From Pseudomonas fluorescens (lineage in GTDB: Bacteria; Pseudomonadota; Gammaproteobacteria; Pseudomonadales; Pseudomonadaceae): a stretch of 64,000 nucleotides of DNA. The DNA lies in assembly GCF_902497625.1 (NCBI RefSeq), contig NZ_CABVGX010000004.1:124001-188000 (forward strand), read 5' to 3'. Shown here piece by piece: positions 41,299-49,167 of the stretch. The translations under genes and the position numbers were made by a program. Every line of letters begins with the position of its first letter. The first letter of the stretch is position 1. The notes under the pieces were generated by a model that saw only the letters and a list, made by a program, of their open reading frames with translations, searched no databases and was not told the origin of the DNA.

Positions 41299-42066
41299 AT
41301 GCTGTGGCCAGGGACTCTGATTGGAGCCGGAGTGGGGTATGTCATCGCCAGCATTCCGGGGGCCATGCTTGGCGCTTTGTTGGGACAGGCGCTGGACCGG
41401 CGCCTGCAACTGCAAAGTTGGGGGCATTTGCGTGAGAGGCTCGGCGGTCGGCCGATGCTGCGCAATGATGAACTGCTGTTCGTGCTGCTGGGACGATTGG
41501 CCAAGTGCGATGGGCGCGTGTCGGACGGGCACATCCAGCAGGCGCGTCAGGAGATGCGGTCTCTGGAGATGAGCGAGTCGGCGCAACGCCGCGCGATCAC
41601 GGCGTTCAATCGTGGCAAGACCGGGCACGATCGTTTGAGCGGGTATTTGCGTCGCATGAGAGCCCAGCCGCATGCCGCCGAGGGCGTATTGCGCGCTTGC
41701 TGGCGGATGGTCTGGGCGGATGGTCGCGCCGGTGTCGGTGAGGTTGAGCTGGTGCGCCAATGGGGCAAGTGGCTGGGCTGGACACGGCAGCAGGTGCAGG
41801 CGCTGGCGGAGGACTATGAGCCGCACAAGCGTGCGCTGGTGACGAGCGCCGTGACCTATCAGGATGCCATGCGTTTGCTCGGCGTCACCCCCACCACGGA
41901 GCCGGCGCAGATCAAGCGAGCCTATCGGCGTTTGCTCAGTCGTCATCATCCAGACAAGATCGCCGGCAGCGGTGCGACGGCGAAGCAGGTGCGTGAGGCG
42001 ACGGACAAGACGCGCGAGTTGCACACGGCTTATACGTTGATTCGCGAGCGGCGGGATTTTCGCTAG
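41299..42066 (+). CDS. djlA: DjlA-like membrane co-chaperone (TerB-like plus DnaJ domain)
   Basis: 255 residues. A glycine-rich N-terminal transmembrane segment (GTLIGAGVGYVIASIPGAML) has the spacing of the DjlA dimerising helix. The middle is a TerB-like helical domain (about 60-165), and a C-terminal J-domain contains HHPDK (RLLSRHHPDKIAG), the HPD motif that stimulates DnaK. It starts two bases after the murU stop, so it is part of the same operon. Confidence 0.94.
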   Translation: MLWPGTLIGAGVGYVIASIPGAMLGALLGQALDRRLQLQSWGHLRERLGGRPMLRNDELLFVLLGRLAKCDGRVSDGHIQQARQEMRSLEMSESAQRRAITAFNRGKTGHDRLSGYLRRMRAQPHAAEGVLRACWRMVWADGRAGVGEVELVRQWGKWLGWTRQQVQALAEDYEPHKRALVTSAVTYQDAMRLLGVTPTTEPAQIKRAYRRLLSRHHPDKIAGSGATAKQVREATDKTRELHTAYTLIRERRDFR

Positions 42067-42095
42067 AGATGCACGATTGCGGCAGGTCGACGCCG

Positions 42096-42185
42096 CGATC
42101 GCTAGCAGGCTAGCTCCCACATGGATTCGCGTTCGACACAACATCGAAGCGCGCTGACAACTCTGTGGGAGCTAGCCTGCTAGCG
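42096..42185. repeat. REPIN, GCTAGCAGGCTAGC type
   Basis: CGATCGCTAGCAGGCTAGCT (42096-42115), continuing CCCACA, is the inverse of TGTGGGAGCTAGCCTGCTAG (42164-42183). It lies in the convergent gap after djlA. Confidence 0.9.
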
Positions 42186-42249
42186 CTGACGGTGGCTCAG
42201 CCAACCATCATGTTTGATGTGTTTCCGTTAGCGCTGGCAGGCTCGTTTA

Positions 42250-43242
42250 TCAATTCGCCGGCGGCTTCGGGTTCAACCAGCCACGCACCCGACGAACCAG
42301 TTGCTCCTGTTCAGCCTTGGCATCTCCCGGCAACGCTTTGAGCGAAACCTGGCTGTAAGCGACGGCCTTAAGGCGTTTGCTCGCTTGCAGTCGCTCCAGC
42401 GCCAGGTTGCGATCCAGCGGTTTGTCCTTGTAGAAAATATCCACAGTCGGCAGCTTCAGGGTCGGCGTCAGGTCCACCAGAGGAGGTTTCGCCGCTGTCG
42501 GTGTCTGCGCTGCGATCATGGCAAACTTCTCAACCTGCGGCGGTTGTCTTTCATTCAGAAACCGCGCCGCCCAGTAAGCGCCGGTACCGTGGCCCAGCAG
42601 CACAATGCTGCGAACACTTTGTTGTTCTGCGTAGGCAATCGCTGCGTCGATGCGTGCAAAGATTCTCTCGGCATCGGCTTTCGATTGATCCTCACCGGTT
42701 TCAGCTACGGACTTGTCGACGATTTCCGCCTCGCCACCGGCTGCCTGTTCGATCGGCGCCGCAGTCGTCGAGTCCTTGCTGCCAACGTCGGGGGCCTTGA
42801 TCGTTGCCGGTACCTCTACCACGCGCGGGGCAATGACATCGCTTTGCATGTCGGGCAGGGTGATACTCAGGCTGCTCCATTTGGCGTCGGGCAACTGACG
42901 CCGCATTGGGCCGATGGTTTGCGGCCAGTCTGCCGTTTCGCCAGCACCCGGGACGATGATGACCGCGCCTTTGGGTTCGGCAGTATTTGCCGGTTTCCAC
43001 AAGGCCAGAAAAGTGTCGTTGCCAGCTTGTAGCTGTTGTTGTTCCTGAGCGGGAAGTTTTCGCTCAAGCGCTGCCGCTTCTTCCTGACTACGTTCCGGCA
43101 ACGGCTGACGCTCAAGTGGTTTTTCGCCGACGGATTCTTCCGCAGCGGCCGGCGCTGTTTCAGCGGCGGCAACGGAAAACGCGCAGGGCAGGAGCAACGA
43201 CAGGCACAATGCTGGCAGCGCCAGGCGGTAGACAAGGGGCAT
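42250..43242 (-). CDS. DUF3530 family alpha/beta-hydrolase-like periplasmic protein
   Basis: 330 residues with an N-terminal signal peptide (LALPALCLSLLLPCAFSVAA). The alpha/beta-hydrolase-like core has VIIVPGAGETADWP and VLLGHGTGAYWAARFLNERQ, where the nucleophile-elbow position is GHGTG with Thr/Gly instead of Ser. Esterase activity is therefore doubtful. A low-complexity stretch rich in A, E and K (about 165-215) interrupts the fold. I do not know its function. It diverges from the sensor kinase gene. Confidence 0.8.
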   Translation of the reverse strand: MPLVYRLALPALCLSLLLPCAFSVAAAETAPAAAEESVGEKPLERQPLPERSQEEAAALERKLPAQEQQQLQAGNDTFLALWKPANTAEPKGAVIIVPGAGETADWPQTIGPMRRQLPDAKWSSLSITLPDMQSDVIAPRVVEVPATIKAPDVGSKDSTTAAPIEQAAGGEAEIVDKSVAETGEDQSKADAERIFARIDAAIAYAEQQSVRSIVLLGHGTGAYWAARFLNERQPPQVEKFAMIAAQTPTAAKPPLVDLTPTLKLPTVDIFYKDKPLDRNLALERLQASKRLKAVAYSQVSLKALPGDAKAEQEQLVRRVRGWLNPKPPAN

Positions 43243-43315
43243 CGGATTTTCCAGGCCAGAATTTATTCCGGCAGCCTAATAGGTTGGTCAGTGTTTGTCA
43301 GTGTATGAGACTTCG

Positions 43316-45709
43316 ATGATGCGTTTTCGCTGCCTGTGGGTTATCGGCTGTTTGTTGTTCCCCTTGACGGGGTGGACGGCGCCCGCGCCACCGTTACATG
43401 TCGCACAATTGTCGGCGAGCCAGCACGAATGGCTGGCGCAGCGCGACCAATTGCGCGTCGGCGTTGTACTGCAAGCGCCCTACGCACAATACGATCGTCG
43501 CCTGCAGCGACTGTCCGGGGTCAATGTCGAGCTGATGAAATGGCTGGCCAGGGCACTCAAGGTCGAGCTGAGCTGGCGTAATTTCCCCGACCTTGCGCAA
43601 TTGGAAGCAGCGGCTCGCGATGGCGAGATCGACCTCGCGCCCGGCTTGACCCAAACCCCCGCAGGACTGCGCCTGTGGCAATTTTCCGATCCGTACATGC
43701 GCGTGCCGCAGCTGCTGGTCAGCGATCAAAAGGGCAGCGGCGCGGTCGAGCTGGAAAAACTTGACAGCCAGACCCGCGTTGCCGTGCGCATGCCTGGTGT
43801 CACCGCCGATTACCTGCGCAGCAACTATCCGCAACTGAATCTGCAAGGCGTGCCCGTCGAGCGTCAGGCCTTGCAGTTATTGTTGAGTCAGCAGGCCAGC
43901 TACGCAGTGGTCGACGAAGCGCAGTTGGGGCGCCTTACGGTCGAACCGGAGTTCGCCGCACTGGTGGTGGTGGGTGACATCGGTCTGCCGCAGCTGTTGC
44001 GCGTAGCGACGCGCCGGGACTGGCCGGAACTGGCCGCTATTGTTGAAAGCGCGCTGCGGGCCATTCCAGCCAAAGACCTGGAACAATTGCACAATCAGTG
44101 GCTGAAACCTCAATACCCGCGGCTGACAGACTCGCCGGGTTTCTGGCAAAACCTGTGTCTGCTGTTGGCAGTGTTGATGTTGAGCAGCATGGCGATCGTG
44201 TCCTGGCAGCGCCGTCAGCAACACAGTCTGGAGCAACGACTGCTGACGGCGCGCGCAGACATTGCCTTGCGCGCCGCCAGCGAGGAAGCGTTGCGACTTA
44301 CCCAGTTTTCCATCGATCAAAGCACTGTCGGCATTCTCTGGGTCAACTGGGACAGCCATGTGCGCTATGCCAATCGCGCCGCCGAAACGATGCTGGGTTA
44401 TCCGCCCGGTGGCGTCATCGACCGGCCGCTGATCGATTTCGAGCCCGGCCTGCACATGGACCGCTGGCTCAACCTGTGGAAACGCGCGCGGGCCAGCGAA
44501 GAAGGCCCGCCAAGTTTCGAAACCAATTGCCTGCGCGCCGACGGCAGCGTTTTGCCAACAGATGTTTCGCTGAGCTTTTTGCGCTTCCGCGAGGGCGAAT
44601 ACCTGGTGGTTTACCTCAACGACGTCACCGAGCGCCGACGCGCACTGGCGGCTTTGCAGGAGAGCGAAGCGCGGCTGCAAGGCATTGCCGCCAATGTCCC
44701 GGGCCTGGTCTTTCGCCTCGAGCGCGCGCCGGTGACAGGTCAGATCGATTTTGCCTACATCAGTGAGGGCAGCGAGAGTCTGGTGGGCTACTCGCCGGCC
44801 ACCCTGGCCCATCGCGACACAGGCCTGCGCAGCCTGGTGCACCCGGACGACAAGGTGAGTTATCACCAGACGCAGGACCACGCGCTGGATACCGACAGTG
44901 ACTGGTCGTGGCAAGGTCGCATCCTCACGCGTCAGGGCGAACAACGCTGGGCCGAGATTAAAGCGATCACCCGCCGCCTTGAAGACGGCGCCTATGTCTG
45001 GGACGGCATTGTCTGGGACATCAGCGAAAGCAAACGTATAGAACTGGAGCTGGCCAGCTCCCGCGAGCAATTGCGTGAGCTGTCGGCGCACCTGGAAAGC
45101 GTGCGCGAGGAAGAAAAGGCGCGTATCGCCCGCGAAGTGCATGACGAATTGGGACAGATGTTGACGGTGTTGAAGCTGGAAACGTCCATGTGTGAACTGG
45201 CCTACGCACAACTCGATCCAGGTCTGAACGAACGCTTGAACAGTATGAAGCGCCTGATCGCTCAACTGTTTCAGCTGGTGCGCGATGTCGCCACTGCACT
45301 GCGCCCGCCGATCCTTGATGCGGGGATCGCCTCGGCCATCGAATGGCAGGCCCGTCGATTCGAGGCGCGCACTCAGATCCCATGCCTGGTGCAAGTGCCG
45401 GAGAATTTGCCGGTGCTTAGCGATGCCAAGGCAGTGGGCTTGTTCCGTATCCTTCAGGAAGCGCTGACCAATGTCATGCGCCATGCCCAGGCGCATACTG
45501 TCGAACTGACTTTGACGCTGGAAGGCGAAGAGTTGTGCCTGACAGTGAGTGATGATGGCGTAGGATTTGTGCCCGCCGTCGGCAGGCCGGCATCCTTCGG
45601 GGTTGTGGGCATGCGTGAACGGGTGTTGATCATGGGCGGGCGGTTGTGGCTGGAGAGTGAACCGGGTGAGGGCACGACGTTGAGCGTGCGGGTGCCGGTG
45701 GACCGCTGA
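43316..45709 (+). CDS. agtS: AgtS-like sensor kinase with periplasmic solute-binding domain
   Basis: About 797 residues from ATG 43316; the reading stays open to a TTG at 43295. The order is signal peptide (CLWVIGCLLFPLTGWTAPA), an SBP_bac_3-type periplasmic domain (about 40-265), a transmembrane helix (LCLLLAVLMLSSMAIVSW), two PAS domains, a HisKA_3 helix with the phosphorylated histidine in ARIAREVHDELGQ, and a HATPase domain (VSDDGVGF). It is a NarX/LuxR-class kinase whose partner AgtR follows. In P. aeruginosa the equivalent locus (PA0600-PA0606, from memory) senses 5-aminovalerate/GABA-type compounds. Confidence 0.85.
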   Translation: MMRFRCLWVIGCLLFPLTGWTAPAPPLHVAQLSASQHEWLAQRDQLRVGVVLQAPYAQYDRRLQRLSGVNVELMKWLARALKVELSWRNFPDLAQLEAAARDGEIDLAPGLTQTPAGLRLWQFSDPYMRVPQLLVSDQKGSGAVELEKLDSQTRVAVRMPGVTADYLRSNYPQLNLQGVPVERQALQLLLSQQASYAVVDEAQLGRLTVEPEFAALVVVGDIGLPQLLRVATRRDWPELAAIVESALRAIPAKDLEQLHNQWLKPQYPRLTDSPGFWQNLCLLLAVLMLSSMAIVSWQRRQQHSLEQRLLTARADIALRAASEEALRLTQFSIDQSTVGILWVNWDSHVRYANRAAETMLGYPPGGVIDRPLIDFEPGLHMDRWLNLWKRARASEEGPPSFETNCLRADGSVLPTDVSLSFLRFREGEYLVVYLNDVTERRRALAALQESEARLQGIAANVPGLVFRLERAPVTGQIDFAYISEGSESLVGYSPATLAHRDTGLRSLVHPDDKVSYHQTQDHALDTDSDWSWQGRILTRQGEQRWAEIKAITRRLEDGAYVWDGIVWDISESKRIELELASSREQLRELSAHLESVREEEKARIAREVHDELGQMLTVLKLETSMCELAYAQLDPGLNERLNSMKRLIAQLFQLVRDVATALRPPILDAGIASAIEWQARRFEARTQIPCLVQVPENLPVLSDAKAVGLFRILQEALTNVMRHAQAHTVELTLTLEGEELCLTVSDDGVGFVPAVGRPASFGVVGMRERVLIMGGRLWLESEPGEGTTLSVRVPVDR

Positions 45710-45711
45710 AC

Positions 45712-45777
45712 GATCGCAGCCTTCGGCAGCTCCTACGCTGAGCGCGTACCCCGTAGGAGCTGCCGAAGGCTGCGATC
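45712..45777. repeat. Perfect 26-bp inverted repeat between agtS and agtR
   Basis: GATCGCAGCCTTCGGCAGCT followed by CCTACG (45712-45737) is perfectly inverted at 45752-45777, with a 14-bp loop. The arm sequence belongs to another REP-type family of P. fluorescens (GATCGCAGCCTTCGGCAGCTCC is not related to the GTGGGAGC type). It starts 2 bp after the agtS stop. Confidence 0.95.
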
Positions 45778-45812
45778 CTTACCGGCAATCAACCCATTTA
45801 GAGGAGAGGCAA

Positions 45813-46442
45813 GTGATCCGTGTACTGGTAGCCGAAGATCACACCATCGTTCGCGAAGGCATCAAGCAATTGATCGGCCTCGCCAAGGATTTGCTGGTAG
45901 TGGGGGAGGCGAGCAATGGCGAGCAACTGCTCGAGACCTTGCGGCATGTTCCCTGCGAAGTGGTGTTGCTGGACATTTCGATGCCCGGAGTAAATGGCCT
46001 GGAAGCGATCCCGCGCATTCGCGCGTTGAACAATCCGCCGGCGATTCTGGTGCTGTCGATGCACGACGAAGCGCAAATGGCCGCCAGGGCGTTGAAAGTC
46101 GGTGCAGCGGGCTATGCGACCAAGGACAGCGATCCGGCGTTGTTGCTGACGGCAATTCGCAAGGTTGCGGCGGGCGGGCGCTACATTGACCCGGACCTGG
46201 CGGACCGCATGGTCTTCGAAGTCGGTCTGACCGATTCGCGACCCTTGCATTCTTTGTTGTCGGAACGCGAATTCTCGGTGTTCGAACGTCTGGCCCAGGG
46301 CGCTAACGTCAACGATATCGCCCAGCAACTGGCGCTGAGCAGCAAGACCATCAGCACCCACAAGGCGCGGCTGATGCAAAAGCTCAACATCACCTCGCTG
46401 GCTGAGCTGGTGAAATATGCGATGGAGCACAAACTGCTCTGA
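45813..46442 (+). CDS. agtR: AgtR-like response regulator, NarL/LuxR type
   Basis: 209 residues: a receiver domain (VLVAEDHTIVREGIKQLIG, phosphoacceptor Asp in VVLLDISMPG, conserved Lys in YATKDSD) and a C-terminal LuxR-type helix-turn-helix (LAQGANVNDIAQQLALSSKT followed by ISTHKARLMQKL). The ribosome-binding site GAGGAGAGG precedes the ATG/GTG region. It is the cognate partner of the kinase upstream and likely activates the transporter operon downstream. Confidence 0.9.
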   Translation: MIRVLVAEDHTIVREGIKQLIGLAKDLLVVGEASNGEQLLETLRHVPCEVVLLDISMPGVNGLEAIPRIRALNNPPAILVLSMHDEAQMAARALKVGAAGYATKDSDPALLLTAIRKVAAGGRYIDPDLADRMVFEVGLTDSRPLHSLLSEREFSVFERLAQGANVNDIAQQLALSSKTISTHKARLMQKLNITSLAELVKYAMEHKLL

Positions 46443-46783
46443 GCCGCGCCGCCTTGCTTATGTGGGCTAGCCTGCTGGCGATTACGGAATGTCCGTCACT
46501 GCAATGTTGGCTGACTGATTGCAATCGCTAGCAGGCTAGCTCCCACAGGTTCAGTGTTGGCATATCCATTTGCGACACTCCGTAAACCTGCTTTTGCCTC
46601 TACTTGCCGCTTGCGGCTTGAAACTTGACGCTGCGTTTGCCAAAACGCGCCATCTCTGTAGGGCAATCCCTACCCCCAACCTTCCATCCGGCTGAGGCGA
46701 TTCTCTCCTGCGCCCCGATTTGCGTGCTCTGCGGCGTCCACTAGGCTTAATCCACAGCAGTCATCAATAACAAAGGTGTGGGT
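46443..46783 (+). promoter_or_regulatory. 341-bp region upstream of the agt transporter operon
   Basis: This gap holds a REPIN (46461-46546), a partial AGCTTGC-type repeat (46603-46622) and about 150 bp before the ABC ATPase gene that must contain the operon promoter and the regulator's site. No convincing sigma70 or sigma54 box is visible; TAGGCTTAAT (46743-46752) is the only AT-rich candidate. Confidence 0.5.
46461..46546. repeat. REPIN, diverged
   Basis: TGTGGGCTAGCCTGCTGGCG (46461-46480) is nearly inverse to CGCTAGCAGGCTAGCTCCCA (46526-46545). The left copy has lost bases in GTGGGAGC. Confidence 0.85.
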
Positions 46784-47908
46784 ATGAGCCAGGTCGATTC
46801 AAGCGCAGGGGCCAGTGACGTTCTGGTCAGCTTTCGTGGAGTGCAAAAAAGCTACGACGGCGAGAACCTGATCGTCAAAGACCTCAACCTGGACATTCGC
46901 AAAGGTGAGTTTCTGACCTTGCTCGGGCCGTCCGGCTCCGGCAAGACCACTAGCCTGATGATGCTCGCCGGTTTCGAAACCCCCACCGCCGGCGAGATTC
47001 TGCTGGCCGGGCGCTCCATCAACAATGTGCCGCCACACAAGCGTGACATCGGCATGGTGTTCCAGAACTACGCGTTGTTCCCTCACATGACGGTCGCCGA
47101 GAACCTGGCCTTCCCACTGAGCGTGCGCGGCTTGAACAAGAGCGATGTCAGCGACAAGGTGAAAAAGGTCCTGAGCATGGTTCAGCTCGATACCTTTGCC
47201 CAGCGTTATCCGGCGCAATTGTCCGGCGGTCAGCAACAGCGCGTGGCCCTGGCCCGTGCGTTGGTGTTCGAACCGCAACTGGTACTGATGGATGAACCGC
47301 TCGGTGCACTCGACAAACAACTGCGCGAACACATGCAGATGGAAATCAAACACCTGCACCAGCGTCTTGGCGTGACAGTGGTCTACGTGACGCACGATCA
47401 GGGTGAAGCCTTGACCATGTCTGACCGCGTCGCCGTATTTCATCAAGGTGAAATCCAGCAGATCGCTCCGCCGCGCAGCCTTTACGAAGAACCGAAAAAC
47501 ACCTTCGTTGCCAACTTCATCGGCGAGAACAACCGCCTCAACGGCCGCTTGCATAGCCACACGGGCGATCGTTGTGTGGTCGAGCTCGCGCGCGGTGAAA
47601 AGGTAGAAGCGCTGGCCGTCAACGTCGGCAGGACCGGCGAGCCCGTCACGCTGTCGATTCGCCCGGAGCGCATCAGCCTCAACGGCTTGAGCGAATCTTG
47701 CGTCAACCGCTTCTCAGGGAGGGTGGCGGAATTCATCTATCTGGGCGATCACGTCCGGGTTCGCCTGGAAGTCTGCGGCAAGACCGACTTCTTTGTGAAA
47801 CAACCGATTGCCGAGCTCGACCCCGGGCTGGCCGTCGGCGACGTGGTACCGCTTGGCTGGCAAGTCGAACACGTTCGCGCGCTCGATCCGCTTTTAGAGG
47901 CGAATTGA
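46784..47908 (+). CDS. agtA: ABC transporter ATPase, 5-aminovalerate/GABA or polyamine type
   Basis: 374 residues when started at ATG 46784 (AAGG 7 nt upstream), rather than GTG 46778. Walker A GPSGSGKTT is at 48-56, signature LSGGQQQRVALARAL near 145 and Walker B LVLMDEPLGALD, with a C-terminal TOBE domain (SIRPERISL). It belongs to the PotA-like importer group. Gene order ATPase, binding protein, permease, permease and the adjacent two-component system match agtABCD of P. aeruginosa, which takes up 5-aminovalerate and GABA. A general polyamine role cannot be excluded. Confidence 0.87.
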   Translation: MSQVDSSAGASDVLVSFRGVQKSYDGENLIVKDLNLDIRKGEFLTLLGPSGSGKTTSLMMLAGFETPTAGEILLAGRSINNVPPHKRDIGMVFQNYALFPHMTVAENLAFPLSVRGLNKSDVSDKVKKVLSMVQLDTFAQRYPAQLSGGQQQRVALARALVFEPQLVLMDEPLGALDKQLREHMQMEIKHLHQRLGVTVVYVTHDQGEALTMSDRVAVFHQGEIQQIAPPRSLYEEPKNTFVANFIGENNRLNGRLHSHTGDRCVVELARGEKVEALAVNVGRTGEPVTLSIRPERISLNGLSESCVNRFSGRVAEFIYLGDHVRVRLEVCGKTDFFVKQPIAELDPGLAVGDVVPLGWQVEHVRALDPLLEAN

Positions 47909-47951
47909 TCGCCCCCTGCTACACCAACCCTGCACGTGGAGAGAACAATAA

Positions 47952-48995
47952 ATGTTGAGATCCCTGAAATTCACCGCCCTGGTTGTCGGCATGATCGGCG
48001 CGGCACACGCAATGGCGGCGGGCCCGGACCTGACCGTGGTGTCCTTCGGCGGGGCGAACAAGGCCGCGCAGGTCAAAGCCTTCTACGCACCGTGGGAGGC
48101 GGCGGGCAACGGCAAGATCGTCGCCGGCGAATACAACGGTGAGATGGCCAAGGTCAAAGCCATGGTCGACACCAAGAGCGTGTCCTGGGACCTGGTGGAA
48201 GTTGAATCGCCGGAACTGTCCCGTGGCTGCGATGAAGACATGTTCGAGCAACTCGACCCGGCGCTGTTCGGCAAGGCTGAAGACTACGTCAAGGGCGCAA
48301 TTCAGCCGTGCGGCGTGGGCTTCTTCGTGTGGTCGACCGTGCTGGCCTACAACGCCGACAAACTGAAGACGGCTCCGACCAGTTGGGTGGATTTCTGGGA
48401 CACCAAGCAATTCCCGGGTAAACGCGGCCTGCGTAAAGGCGCCAAGTACACCCTGGAATTCGCTTTGATGGCCGACGGCGTGGCGCCGAAAGACGTCTAC
48501 AAAGTGTTGGCCGGCAAAGACGGGCAGGATCGCGCGTTCAAGAAACTCGATGAACTCAAACCAAGCATTCAATGGTGGGAAGCCGGCGCGCAACCGCCGC
48601 AGTACCTCGCCTCCGGTGACGTGGTCATGAGCTCGGCCTACAACGGCCGGATCGCTGCCGTGCAGAAAGAAAGCAACCTGAAAGTGGTGTGGAACGGCGG
48701 CATCTACGACTTCGACGCGTGGGCGATTCCTCGTGGCCTGGACCCTAAGCGCGCAGAAGCGGCGAAGAAATTCATCGCCTTCTCGGTGCAGCCGCAGCAG
48801 CAGAAGACCTATTCGGAAAACATCGCCTACGGCCCGGCCAACACCCAGGCAGTACCGCTGCTGAACAAGGATGTCCTGAAAGACATGCCGACCACTCCGG
48901 AAAACATCGCCAATCAGGTGCAGATCGACGTCAGTTTCTGGGCTGACAACGGCGAGCAACTGGAGCAGCGCTTCAATTCCTGGGCTGCGAAATAA
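47952..48995 (+). CDS. agtB: Periplasmic substrate-binding protein of the agt transporter
   Basis: 347 residues with a signal peptide (LKFTALVVGMIGAAHAMAAG). The PotD/PotF-like fold shows DLTVVSFGGANKAAQVKAFY at the mature N-terminus, KSVSWDLVEVESPEL, FFVWSTVLAYNADKLK and MSSAYNGRIAAVQKESNLKV. It lies 43 nt after the ATPase gene and confers substrate specificity, so ligand tests on this protein would settle what the system carries. Confidence 0.88.
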   Translation: MLRSLKFTALVVGMIGAAHAMAAGPDLTVVSFGGANKAAQVKAFYAPWEAAGNGKIVAGEYNGEMAKVKAMVDTKSVSWDLVEVESPELSRGCDEDMFEQLDPALFGKAEDYVKGAIQPCGVGFFVWSTVLAYNADKLKTAPTSWVDFWDTKQFPGKRGLRKGAKYTLEFALMADGVAPKDVYKVLAGKDGQDRAFKKLDELKPSIQWWEAGAQPPQYLASGDVVMSSAYNGRIAAVQKESNLKVVWNGGIYDFDAWAIPRGLDPKRAEAAKKFIAFSVQPQQQKTYSENIAYGPANTQAVPLLNKDVLKDMPTTPENIANQVQIDVSFWADNGEQLEQRFNSWAAK

Positions 48996-49006
48996 TCACA
49001 ACCCAC

Positions 49007-49096
49007 TGTGGGAGCGAGCCTGCTCGCGAAGAGGGCATAACATTCAACATTTATGTTGATTGATCCACCGCTTTCGCGAGCAGGCTCGCTCCCACA
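49007..49096. repeat. REPIN inside the agt operon
   Basis: TGTGGGAGCGAGCCTGCTCG (49007-49026) and its inverse CGAGCAGGCTCGCTCCCACA (49077-49096) lie between the binding protein and the first permease. This is a typical place for repeats that protect the abundant binding-protein mRNA. Confidence 0.92.
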
Positions 49097-49116
49097 GGTT
49101 GCGGTGTTTCAACACA

Positions 49117-49140
49117 ACAGAGGCGGTACGCCGCCTCTGT
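49117..49140 (+). other. Hairpin upstream of the first permease gene
   Basis: ACAGAGGCGG-TACG-CCGCCTCTGT is a perfect 10-bp stem with a tetraloop, 27 bp before the permease start. No T-run follows (AATGATCAAAG), so it may act as a pause, processing or stabilising hairpin rather than a full terminator. Confidence 0.75.
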
Positions 49141-49167
49141 AATGATCAAAGATTTCCGGAGTACGCC

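Noticed and set aside
43877..45496. 539-codon minus-strand ORF opposite agtS
   Set aside because: Antisense shadow of the kinase gene.
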